From CAVRTJ01 sp964507185 (GTDB taxonomy: Bacteria > Acidobacteriota > UBA4820 > DSQY01), in the NCBI GenBank assembly GCA_964507185.1, contig CAZDOY010000013.1, positions 11,547 through 75,546 on the forward strand: a DNA stretch of 64,000 nt. The letters run 5' to 3'. The translations under genes were made by a program, and so were the position numbers. The notes beneath the pieces are model-generated. The model was given only the letters and a program-made list of their open reading frames with translations. It did not search any database and had not been told where the DNA came from. This document shows, piece by piece, positions 52,976-60,746 of this stretch (its first letter is position 1; the number at the start of each line of letters is the position of its first letter).

Positions 52976-53824
52976 TCAAATATGAAAACTACTCCCGGTC
53001 TGCATATCCTTAATCCGGTCGCCCATTACGGACTTTAGGACCTTAAATGCCTTTTTGCCCGTACAATGCCCTGTATACGTGACCTCAACAGGATAGTTCA
53101 TAACTGATTTGCCAATATTTTCCACATCTGTTCTTGTTCCTGCCATTAAATTGAACGGCAGCGAGGCCACAAGATGAAATCCACCGATGACCGCCTTTAT
53201 GGGGACGCCCTCAAACTCTCTCGCCACGGTATCGATCATGTTGAGGATACCGTTATGAGAACAACCCGTGAAAATTACAACCTTTCCGTTCTCTTTGACG
53301 GCCATCACAATTTCATGAGAAAAGTCATCGGGTGACAGCCTTCCTTCTCTTTTCAAGTAAAGCTGTTTATTCCCGAGCGGTTTGGGATGCGCGTCGCTGA
53401 TTTTTGGAAAGATAAAAACGTCCGGAAGAATTTCAGTGGGTTTGCCGACGAACTCGAAGCGTTCCCGGTGATGATCCATGACGGCAGGGTCCAGGCCGAT
53501 ATATTTTTTCATAAAACCCAGAATCTTGATGAAACACTCACCATCAGGCGCATCCGCAAGATACACCTTGGCGTTGGAATTCAGTTCACAAAACCGCTTG
53601 AGACCACCGCCGTGGTCATAGTGATGGTGTGACAGAACCGCCAGGTCAAAGGAATCGACCTTTATGGACAACTGTTCCGCATTATCGACAAATGCGCCTG
53701 AAGCCCCTGTATCAAAAAGAATCGAATGATTATTAAACTCGATACATAAAGATAAACCCCATTCTGAAGAAAGGTCCGGTTCGGTGATGCTCTCTCTGTT
53801 TTCAATCAAGGTCGTTATTTTCAT
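52976..53824 (-). CDS. MBL-fold metallo-hydrolase (dihydropterin RFA-P synthase-like family)
   Basis: 282 residues from the ATG at 53824, with AAGGAGG 9 nt upstream. The metal motif HxHxDH is in 'LSHHHYDHGGGLKRF'; other ligands are in 'FTGCSHNGILNMID' and 'TYTGHCTGKKAF'. The start 'MKITTLIENRES' and 'GLSLCIEFNNHSILFDTGAS' match archaeal and bacterial proteins annotated as 7,8-dihydropterin-methyl-RFA-P synthase-like, which rarely have proven function. Codon use is visibly more AT-rich than neighbours. The start lies 34 nt after a GTTGGGC core on the same strand, the usual spacing in an integron cassette. Confidence 0.88.
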   Translation of the reverse strand: MKITTLIENRESITEPDLSSEWGLSLCIEFNNHSILFDTGASGAFVDNAEQLSIKVDSFDLAVLSHHHYDHGGGLKRFCELNSNAKVYLADAPDGECFIKILGFMKKYIGLDPAVMDHHRERFEFVGKPTEILPDVFIFPKISDAHPKPLGNKQLYLKREGRLSPDDFSHEIVMAVKENGKVVIFTGCSHNGILNMIDTVAREFEGVPIKAVIGGFHLVASLPFNLMAGTRTDVENIGKSVMNYPVEVTYTGHCTGKKAFKVLKSVMGDRIKDMQTGSSFHI

Positions 53825-54160
53825 GCGCCGATCCCTCCTTATGCTGCAACCTTTGAAGCCCAACAGTGCTTATATAGTTTCCACATAAGACTTATGGACC
53901 TCAACATCGCGGCATAAGCCCCCACACCTTAAACACGCATAAGTCCTGTGTGCACGCTATGTTAACGCCGCGCCGCCATTCGATCAAGGGTGATACGTGG
54001 TTTCTAGATAGGGTACCCGCGATCCTCCGCCTGGTGCCCATCCAATGCGCTCCCAAGCCCCGGCTTACACAGCTTTAGTCTATTGATCCGCACTTCGGGG
54101 ACATTGCATTTTGTGGTCATGCTGGATGCTCCCGGCTCTTGAATTCACTAACTCTCGAAT
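53825..54160. other. Non-coding spacer of the island
   Basis: No gene is supported. The right part (54000-54160) has no feature I can name. The left part holds the weak attC candidate described separately. Confidence 0.5.
53858..53967 (-). repeat. Possible second attC-like site (weak)
   Basis: On the minus strand, a 3' core GTTGGGC (53864-53858) fits GTTRRRY. The opposite end has CGTTAAC, a partial RYYYAAC. Between them ACACAGGACTTATG and CATAAGTCTTATGTG form an imperfect inverted repeat. The inner boxes do not match the attC consensus well, so this may be a decayed or unrelated hairpin. Confidence 0.3.
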
Positions 54161-54355
54161 CTAAAGCGTATTGATGACGCAGGTCTCCTTTGTCCCCTCT
54201 CCGCCTGTATCACTCATTTCGGGGTAGGACACTAACCTAAACCCGAGCCCACTCAAGAGGCTTGACTTGAGAGGAGCACTGCCCGCCCTGATGAGTCGTA
54301 GCGTCAAGCCGTAAATAATCCGGGCGCTCGCCCTGCAGCCCAAAGGTTCGGTCAC
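54161..54355 (-). pseudogene. Fragment of a SUMF1/formylglycine-type (C-lectin-like) C-terminus
   Basis: The minus strand encodes 64 residues with 'CRASARIIYGLTLRLIRAGS' and 'SSLLSGLGFRLVSYPE'. The 'LR...R....P......GFRLV' order is the C-terminal end of the FGE-sulfatase fold, also used by variable proteins of diversity-generating retroelements. The usual 'RGGSW' before it is not recognisable, and nothing upstream matches the rest of the ~250-residue domain. Probably a remnant. No reverse transcriptase or template repeat is visible. Confidence 0.35.
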
Positions 54356-54383
54356 CGGGGTGAGGTTACCAGCGTCCAGCGCA

Positions 54384-55121
54384 CTAAAAGGTTACCTTGC
54401 GCTTGTTCCCTTTATTTGTCTTTCGGCCAAAAGGACAAACCTTAATGCAAATGCCACAAATGGATTCACCAATTTCGGGCAGAGCTGCATATTCGATCGT
54501 AAGTTTCTCCACACATCGAGAAAAATGTAAGGCTTCATCCCTGTCCCTGTAGTGATCAACTGTACTTACACCCTTAATTGCGTGCGCAGGGCAAGAGTCC
54601 CTGCATAGCATACAAGTGCCACACCGGTTCTTTACAGGAGCATCAGCCATCAGCGGCGCCTCTGTGAGGACAGTGACGAGACGTACTCTCGGCCCGAATT
54701 GAGGTGTAATAAGGAGGAGATTTTTCCCTTGCCACCCCAATCCAGCCATACGTGCCACAGCTTTGTGGCTGATTGCTGCATACCAATTCTCATGGTCAAG
54801 AACCTGGGATGCAGGGATGGGAAGGCTACCATAACCTTCTTTTTGAAACGCTAAAGCGATCTTATATGCGAGTCTATCCAAAATTAGATTAGCGGTTTTG
54901 TATGCTGAAAGGTAATTTGGTGTGGGTCTGTCCGAAATTGCTTCAAAGACCGATATAGGTAGCTGAATGGCAATGGAAACGGCCCGGACAAAACCTTGCA
55001 ATAAATCGGGCGGATTCACTCTCAGGTGATTCAAAGGCCCTGTATCTGCAACACCGACCAAATCGGCACCCCAGTCGAGTATTTCTGCTTTGATTCGGTT
55101 TGTATCTTCTTGCGATATCAA
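54384..55121 (-). CDS. Epoxyqueuosine reductase (QueG)-like iron-sulfur protein
   Basis: 245 residues from a TTG at 55121, with AAGGA upstream; no ATG is available. C-terminal pair of 4Fe-4S motifs: 'CGTCMLCRDSCP' and 'CGICIKVCPFGRK'. 'LGWQGKNLLLITPQFGPRVR' is the QueG/reductive dehalogenase signature region. True QueG is ~340-380 residues with a HEAT-like end, so this is a short relative; cobalamin use is likely by family but unproven. Composition is lower in GC than flanking regions. It begins ~39 nt after the attC-like site. Confidence 0.85.
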   Translation of the reverse strand: MISQEDTNRIKAEILDWGADLVGVADTGPLNHLRVNPPDLLQGFVRAVSIAIQLPISVFEAISDRPTPNYLSAYKTANLILDRLAYKIALAFQKEGYGSLPIPASQVLDHENWYAAISHKAVARMAGLGWQGKNLLLITPQFGPRVRLVTVLTEAPLMADAPVKNRCGTCMLCRDSCPAHAIKGVSTVDHYRDRDEALHFSRCVEKLTIEYAALPEIGESICGICIKVCPFGRKTNKGNKRKVTF

Positions 55122-55159
55122 CTGATGGTTTCCTTATTTCTCTTCGGATGGGATAAGTA

Positions 55160-55230
55160 AAATAACGCTTTGCCGTTAAGCTGCGAGCGGCCGTCTGCGG
55201 CTGACCGACAGCTTCAACGGCATGTTGGGC
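55160..55230 (-). repeat. Integron attC-like recombination site
   Basis: Read on the minus strand. The 5' core GCCCAAC fits RYYYAAC, then 5 nt, then GTTGAAGC (left inner box), a central stem-loop, GCTTAAC (right inner box), a short spacer and GTTATTT (weak GTTRRRY). The inner boxes pair with one extra G in the left box, the extrahelical base that sets strand choice in attC sites. Total 71 nt, within the normal 57-141. No integrase gene is visible in the window. Confidence 0.65.
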
Positions 55231-55498
55231 GGCCCGCCCCCGATAGGTCCAGTCCTAATGGTCGTATATTACCCCCTCGCCTGCCCGCCCGGCAAGGAGT
55301 CCCGCCTTTCCCGCTTTCTTCAGGCCAGGACAGGCGGGCGTTCGCCCGGCAAGGCCAGGCTTGCGCACGCACATTGCTGTTTTTCGTTACAAATGCCGTG
55401 CTGCAGGGGCGAACCTTTCACGCAATGATGCATGGGTAAAGAGATGCGAAAAAGACGACGCTGGAATGTCTCCGCGCCGCTCTTCCTGTCGGTTGCCC
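55231..55498. other. Non-coding region between attC-like site and sensor operon
   Basis: No gene is supported. It holds the first copy of a ~125 bp intergenic repeat (55305-55430) and GC-rich palindromes such as GCGGGCGTTCGCCCGGC. Confidence 0.5.
55305..55430 (+). repeat. Intergenic repeat, copy A
   Basis: Matches 60172-60296 in the same orientation at about 70 percent by eye. Shared blocks in order: CCTTTCCCGCT, AGG, CAGG, CGTTC, CCCGG, GGCC.GGCT.GCGCACGC, CATT.CTGT, CAGGGGCGA, CCTTT. It lies upstream of the sensor-kinase operon. Confidence 0.65.
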
Positions 55499-55527
55499 TT
55501 GTGGCAATCCGTGATCGGGCTTAGACT
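55499..55527 (+). promoter_or_regulatory. Possible promoter of the phosphorelay operon
   Basis: TTGTGG (55499-55504), 17 bp, TAGACT (55522-55527), ~45 nt before the ATG at 55579. A TTGCC/GGCAA inverted repeat overlaps the -35 box. Confidence 0.45.
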
Positions 55528-55578
55528 GCGGACAGAATAAAGAACAGGCCTCTCAGGGCCTTCTTGTTGGAGCGGGCC

Positions 55579-58056
55579 ATGAATGCACGTTCGACGGGCG
55601 CTTCCGACTTCGGGATCGAAGCGCAAGCGGGCGGATTGAATATCCTCGGCAAGGTGCTCCTCCTGGCGTGCATCTACTTCACGGCCGCGTGGATTGGGCT
55701 CCTGCTCGCCAAGCCGGGAACCAACGCCACGGCCGTATGGCTTCCGACGGGCATCGCCATCGCCGCCGTTTTCCACTGGGGCGCAAAGGTCTGGCCGGGC
55801 ATATTTATCGGTTCCATGGCGGTCAACATGTGGATGTTGCACGGGATCGGCCTGTCGGCCTATGGCTCATTGGGAGCAGGACTGGCTGCGGCCGCGGGAA
55901 ACAGCGCCGAGGCGGTCCTCGCAGTGCTCCTCGTCACGAGGCTGACCGGAAGCAGGAATCCCTTCGGACGGTTGGCCGACATGGTCTACTTCATCTTTCT
56001 GGCTGCGCTTTTGAGCACGGGCCTGAGCGCACTGATCGGTGTGTCGAGCCTGTGCCTGTTCAAAGGCTCGTGGGAGGGCTTCTGGGAAGCTGCTCTGACG
56101 TGGTGGCTTGGCGATGCGACTGGCGCGCTTCTGGTCACGCCAATCGTGATGGGGCTTGTCCACGCGGGTCGCAAACCGAGACCATCAAGGATGGGCGTGG
56201 AATTCGTTCTTTTCGCGGCCGCCACCTCGGCGCTCTGGTACTTGTGTTTCTTCAAGATTCCGACGCTCGCCGTGGTCCTCATCCCCTGGATCGCCCTGGT
56301 AGCCATCCGGCTCGATACTACATACTCATCCGGCATTATCCTGCTCCTGGCCGTCTTATCCACGATGGGGGCGGTAAGAGGCGTGACCCCGTTCGTGGCG
56401 AAGGAGTTCAACCGGTCTCTCCTCCTTCAGCAGGGGTTCATCGGGTGCGTGGCCGTCGCGGCGCTGCTCCTGAGTTCCGCGGTCTGGGAAATGACCAGAG
56501 AGAAGCAGCGGCTTCAGCGCGCATACAGATTTGAACACGACCTGTTCGAGCACAGCGCGATGGGACTGGCCCTGAGTACTCCGGATGGGCGGATGGTCGA
56601 TGTGAACCCGGCCTACGCATCATTGCTGGGACGGACCGTCAGCCAGACTCTCTCTCTGACCAATTGGGACATAACGCCGGAGGAGTACGAAGAAGACGAT
56701 AAAATCCAGCTCGCGAAGCTGGAGCACTCCGGCCGGTACGGACCATACGAGAAGGAATACATCAGAAAGGACGGAACGCGCATTCCGGTGCGCCTTTCCG
56801 GAATGCGCGTGCAACGCGGAGGAAGAACACTCATTTGGTCCAGCGCCGAGGACATCTCCGACCGTGTACGCGCCGAAGAAGCCTTGAGGCAGAGCGAGCG
56901 CAAGTACCGCGAACTCGTTGAGAACGCCAACAGTATTATCTTGAGGTGGACGCGCGACGGAAAAATAACGTTTGTGAACGAGTTCGGCCAGCGCTTCTTC
57001 GGGTACTCGGAAGAGGAAATTTCGGGACTCCACGTGGTAGGAACGATCGTACCGGAAACGGAGAGCACGGGGCGCGATCTCCGCCCCCTCATGGACGAGA
57101 TATGCGCCGACCCGGACAAGTTCGAACACAGCGTCAATCAGAACGTCTGCCGCGACGGACGCCTGGCGTGGATCGCATGGACAAACAAGGTGGTCCTGGA
57201 CGAACAGCGGCAGGTCTATGAAATTCTGAGTATCGGCTCTGATATCTCGAAACAGAAGAAGGCCGAGGAGGAACTCGCCGCGTACCGGTCCCACCTGGAG
57301 GACATCGTCAGAATAAGGACCGCAGAGCTGGCGGAGGCCAAGGATCGGGCGGAATCGGCGGACCGCATCAAGTCCGCTTTTCTGGCCACCATGTCGCACG
57401 AATTGCGCACTCCGCTGAACTCTATTATCGGCTTTACGGGCATCCTGCTGCAGGGGATCGTAGGGCGGCTTAACGAAGAGCAGAAGAAGCAGCTCAACAT
57501 GGTGCGGAACAGCTCCCTTCACCTCCTCAACCTCATCAACGACGTTCTTGACATATCCAAAATAGAAGCCGGACAGCTGGAGATTGCGTCCGAACCCTTC
57601 GACCTGCCCGAAGTCATAGGCAAGGTCATCGATACCGTACTTCCCCAGGTGGAAAAGAAGGGCTTGTCCATCAACGCAGACGTGGCGCCCGAAGTGACCG
57701 TGGTCACCAGCGACCGGCGGCGGGTTGAACAAATCCTCCTGAACCTGCTGAGCAACGCCATCAAGTTCACCGACGAGGGCGGCATCAGCGTGGCGTGCTC
57801 GAGCGACGACGACCGCGTCACCATCCGCGTAACAGACACGGGGATAGGCATCAAAGAGGAAGACATGGACAGGCTGTTCACACCCTTCCGTCAAATTGAT
57901 ACGGGACTCACCCGGAAATACGAAGGAACGGGGCTGGGGTTGTCCATCTGCAAGCGGCTGGCGACAATGTTGGGCGGTTCGATGAGCGTGAAAAGCACGT
58001 TGGGCAGAGGCTCCACCTTTTCCTTCGCGTTCAGAGCCGAGAAGGGGGCGACATGA
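55579..58056 (+). CDS. MASE1-PAS-PAS sensor histidine kinase
   Basis: 825 residues from the ATG at 55579 (GGAG 8 nt upstream). Residues ~20-310 are a MASE1 membrane sensor with 8-9 TM helices ('YFTAAWIGLLLAKPGTNATA', 'VWLPTGIAIAAVFHWG'). Two PAS domains follow (~325-440 and ~450-570, each preceded by a short coil). HisKA has the phospho-His in 'FLATMSHELRTPLNSIIGF' (~residue 613), and HATPase boxes are N 'LLNLLSNAIKFTDEG', G1 'DTGIGI' and G2 'GTGLGLSI'. The kinase is complete. Its stop overlaps the next receiver start (ATGA). The ligand is unknown. Confidence 0.94.
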   Translation: MNARSTGASDFGIEAQAGGLNILGKVLLLACIYFTAAWIGLLLAKPGTNATAVWLPTGIAIAAVFHWGAKVWPGIFIGSMAVNMWMLHGIGLSAYGSLGAGLAAAAGNSAEAVLAVLLVTRLTGSRNPFGRLADMVYFIFLAALLSTGLSALIGVSSLCLFKGSWEGFWEAALTWWLGDATGALLVTPIVMGLVHAGRKPRPSRMGVEFVLFAAATSALWYLCFFKIPTLAVVLIPWIALVAIRLDTTYSSGIILLLAVLSTMGAVRGVTPFVAKEFNRSLLLQQGFIGCVAVAALLLSSAVWEMTREKQRLQRAYRFEHDLFEHSAMGLALSTPDGRMVDVNPAYASLLGRTVSQTLSLTNWDITPEEYEEDDKIQLAKLEHSGRYGPYEKEYIRKDGTRIPVRLSGMRVQRGGRTLIWSSAEDISDRVRAEEALRQSERKYRELVENANSIILRWTRDGKITFVNEFGQRFFGYSEEEISGLHVVGTIVPETESTGRDLRPLMDEICADPDKFEHSVNQNVCRDGRLAWIAWTNKVVLDEQRQVYEILSIGSDISKQKKAEEELAAYRSHLEDIVRIRTAELAEAKDRAESADRIKSAFLATMSHELRTPLNSIIGFTGILLQGIVGRLNEEQKKQLNMVRNSSLHLLNLINDVLDISKIEAGQLEIASEPFDLPEVIGKVIDTVLPQVEKKGLSINADVAPEVTVVTSDRRRVEQILLNLLSNAIKFTDEGGISVACSSDDDRVTIRVTDTGIGIKEEDMDRLFTPFRQIDTGLTRKYEGTGLGLSICKRLATMLGGSMSVKSTLGRGSTFSFAFRAEKGAT

Positions 58057-58445
58057 GAGCGGCCATTCTCTATATAGAAGACAACGAGCAGAACCTCTAT
58101 CTGATCACATTCCTTCTGAAGGCCAAGGGCTACACCGTGTTCCAGGCACGGGACGGGTTGGAGGGCGTCGAGATGGCGGCTCGCCACAAGCCGGACCTCA
58201 TACTCCTGGACATCCAACTGCCTGGAATGGACGGCTACACGGTCGCCAGAAACCTGAGGCAGCGGCCTGAAATCTCGCGTACGCCGATTCTGGCGATCAC
58301 GTCGTACGCGATGACGGGCGACAGAGAAAAAGCGCTGGAAGCTGGTTGTTCCGGTTACATCGAGAAGCCCATCGATCCCGATACCTTCGTCGCACAGGTC
58401 GAGAAGCACCTCTCGAATGCCATGCCCCCGGGAGGCAGAAAATGA
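58053..58445 (+). CDS. Single-domain response regulator
   Basis: 130 residues. Complete receiver: acidic pair in 'LYIEDNEQNLYL', phospho-acceptor Asp in 'LILLDIQLPGMDG', Ser/Thr in 'LAITSYAMTGD', Lys in 'GYIEKPIDPDTF'. The DivK-like layout without output domain suggests a shuttle between the kinase before it and the receiver-kinase after it. ATGA overlaps on both sides make the three genes one translational unit. Confidence 0.93.
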   Translation: MRAAILYIEDNEQNLYLITFLLKAKGYTVFQARDGLEGVEMAARHKPDLILLDIQLPGMDGYTVARNLRQRPEISRTPILAITSYAMTGDREKALEAGCSGYIEKPIDPDTFVAQVEKHLSNAMPPGGRK

Positions 58446-60043
58446 CAAGAGTGCTGATCGTCGACGACCAGAAGGAAAACCGCTATATGCTGGATGTCGT
58501 ACTGGCAGGCCGAGGGTACGAGGTCGTAACCGCGGAAAACGGGGCGGAAGCGCTCAAGAAGGCGAAAGAGCTTCGTCCCGACCTGATCGTTACGGACATC
58601 CTCATGCCCGTCATGGACGGCTTCGCGCTGTGCCGGCAGTGCAGATCCGACCCCGGGCTGAAGGACATTCCGCTCATATTCTATACGGCGACCTACACCA
58701 CGCCCGAAGACGAAAAGTTCGCACTCGGCCTCGGGGCCGACAAGTTCATCGTAAAACCCCAGGAGCCGGATTTCCTGGTGAGAGCGATAGAAGACGTCCT
58801 GGAGGAAAGCAGCAGGAGCCACCGCACGGCCCGAAAGCCCCTGGGCGAAGAAATGGAGTTCTTCAGACAATACAACGAGACGCTGTTCCGCAAGCTCGAG
58901 AATAAACTGAGAGAGCTCGAGCGCGAGGCGAATGACAGGCGCCAGGCCGAGGCCGCGCTGCGCGACAGCGAAGAGAAGTATCGGACTTTGTTCGCCCACA
59001 GCCCCGACGGGATTCTCATCGGGGACCTGGAGGGCAAGTTCCTCTCCGTCAACCAGGCGATCTGCACCGACATGGGCTACACCGAGGCGGAGATGCTGTC
59101 GATGTCCATCTGGGACATCGTGCCCGAACGGCACCGGGAAACACACAAGGCGAGACTTGCAAGCATCTTGAAAGGCGAACTCCTCGACTTTACCGCCGAA
59201 TACGAGGTCAAGACCAAGTCGGGCCTCATGCTTCCTGTGGAGGTGCGTTCGGCTCCATATCGGCATGGCGAAAAGATCGCAGGGTTCCAGGCGATCGCCC
59301 GCGACATCACGGAACGCAAGCGGGCGGAGGCGGAGCGGGAGAGGCTGACCGCCGCGCTCGAGCAGGCCAGAAGCATGCAGACCCTGGGGATGATCGCCAG
59401 CGGCGTGGCACACGAGGTCCGCAATCCGCTCTTTGCCATCATAACCATCGTCGCCGCCCTCGAGAAGAAGCTCCACGGACAGAGCGAGTTCGCCGAGTAC
59501 GTTTCGCACATTCAGGAGCAGACGCAGAGTCTCAACCTGCTGATGAGCGACCTGCTCAAGCTCGGGCGGCCGATAGAGCCCGAGGACTTCGAGGAATGCG
59601 CATTTCGTAAGGTAGTCGACAAGGCCATCGCGCTCCTGGGGGATACCTTTCCCGGCTTGGACTCCAGGTGCGTGAAACACTTTCCTGATGAGCTGGTTCC
59701 GATCCGCGGTGTGCCTGAAAGACTGGCACAGGTCATCGTCAACCTCCTCCAGAACGCTTTCATCTTTTCGCCCCCTGAAGCATCGGTGGAATTCAGCCTC
59801 CACCGCAAGGGCGACATGGCCGTCCTGGAGGTTCGCGACTCGGGTCCCGGGATCCAGCCCGACATGATGGACAAGCTGTTCGAGCCCTTTGCAAGCAAGC
59901 GGAAGGGAGGTACGGGCCTGGGACTGGCAATCGTGCGACAGATTGTTCGGGTTCACGGCGGCAGCGTCGAAGCGTCCAACAACAAGCCGCCGCCCGGTGC
60001 GACCTTCACTTTGCGGTTGCCCATATCAGTCCGCCAGAAATAA
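58442..60043 (+). CDS. Receiver-PAS-histidine kinase
   Basis: 533 residues from the ATG at 58442. Residues ~3-120 are a receiver (Asp in 'LIVTDILMPVMDG', Lys in 'KFIVKPQEPD'). A coiled coil (~130-190, 'LFRKLENKLRELEREANDRR') links to a PAS domain (~195-320, 'YRTLFAHSPDGILIGDLEGK'). The kinase core follows: His in 'IASGVAHEVRNPLFAIITIV', G1 'DSGPGIQPD', G2 'GTGLGLAIVRQIVRVHGG'. No TM segments. A receiver at the N-terminus means its activity is likely set by phosphate from the upstream kinase. The final output partner is not encoded here. Confidence 0.93.
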   Translation: MTRVLIVDDQKENRYMLDVVLAGRGYEVVTAENGAEALKKAKELRPDLIVTDILMPVMDGFALCRQCRSDPGLKDIPLIFYTATYTTPEDEKFALGLGADKFIVKPQEPDFLVRAIEDVLEESSRSHRTARKPLGEEMEFFRQYNETLFRKLENKLRELEREANDRRQAEAALRDSEEKYRTLFAHSPDGILIGDLEGKFLSVNQAICTDMGYTEAEMLSMSIWDIVPERHRETHKARLASILKGELLDFTAEYEVKTKSGLMLPVEVRSAPYRHGEKIAGFQAIARDITERKRAEAERERLTAALEQARSMQTLGMIASGVAHEVRNPLFAIITIVAALEKKLHGQSEFAEYVSHIQEQTQSLNLLMSDLLKLGRPIEPEDFEECAFRKVVDKAIALLGDTFPGLDSRCVKHFPDELVPIRGVPERLAQVIVNLLQNAFIFSPPEASVEFSLHRKGDMAVLEVRDSGPGIQPDMMDKLFEPFASKRKGGTGLGLAIVRQIVRVHGGSVEASNNKPPPGATFTLRLPISVRQK

Positions 60044-60577
60044 AGGCCTGAGCCGCGTCGGAGGCTTGTGCAGTTTCAGGGGCAAATGCGTAACTCCACT
60101 TGAATATGACCGCCTCGTGCGAGTCGCGTGACGGGGAACGACGGGATGAGAAATGTGTTCCCGGAACTTCGCCCCTTTCCCGCTCTCTGAAGGATCGGGC
60201 AGGGAGACGTTCCCCCCGGGCGAGGCCTGGCTAGCGCACGCGCATTTCTGTGTTTAAAGTAACATACTTCAGGGGCGACCCTTTGACACCATTGTCCTGT
60301 CCCGACACCGCACTCGCCCAATGCTTCACGAAACGCATCCCATTTCGCAACCCGGCATGCCAAGCTGGCGCCTGAATGCCCTCTGAAGCTCACTGATGCA
60401 CACCTTACCGTTGCCGTCGCGGCCTCCGGGCTTACGGCCGTCGCCTGCCCGACCGTATATGCCATTGCCTGAAGACAGGCAAGAAGCTCCAGGCGTTTCA
60501 GGATGCAACTTTTCATGGATTTGGCCCTGAAAGGCTCCAGCCCGCGAGAAAGCGCGGGGGTGCGAAATGGCAAGGTA
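60044..60577. other. Intergenic region after the phosphorelay operon
   Basis: No gene is supported on either strand. It holds repeat copy B and a hairpin CCCGCG/CGCGGG at 60541-60558. I see no clear terminator for the kinase operon. Confidence 0.5.
60172..60296 (+). repeat. Intergenic repeat, copy B
   Basis: Second copy of the element at 55305-55430, same orientation, ~4.87 kb away. Together they bracket the three-gene phosphorelay operon exactly. Confidence 0.65.
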
Positions 60578-60606
60578 TGGCCATCCTCGGCCGGCAGCGA
60601 TATAAT
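60578..60606 (+). promoter_or_regulatory. Promoter of the exported 1018-residue protein gene
   Basis: TGGCCA (60578-60583), 17 bp spacer, perfect TATAAT (60601-60606). It leaves a ~135 nt leader before the ATG at 60747. Confidence 0.5.
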
Positions 60607-60746
60607 TTATAAGGGATTCATCAGTGAACAGCACGTACACGATCCGCCCCGGGCCAAGCGGGAGCCTGCCCAAGAACACAGTTTACAGATGGGCGTTACA
60701 CGTGTTCGAAGGATTCTGGCGAACAGAGAACTGACAGGAGGACAGT

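Noticed and set aside
55441..55578. Expected place for an integron integrase or attI next to the attC-like site
   Set aside because: The next genes are a sensor kinase operon; no tyrosine recombinase motifs are encoded here.
58355..59956. 533-codon open frame antisense to the receiver-kinase
   Set aside because: The plus strand encodes intact receiver, PAS and kinase motifs.
60541..60600. Hairpin-rich stretch with a GNAAA-like loop and GTGCGAAATGGC, loosely like a cyclic-di-GMP (GEMM) riboswitch
   Set aside because: The conserved GGCAAA and the 3' GGG(G)TTACC-type segments are missing, and the likely -10 box lies after it, so it would not be in the transcript.
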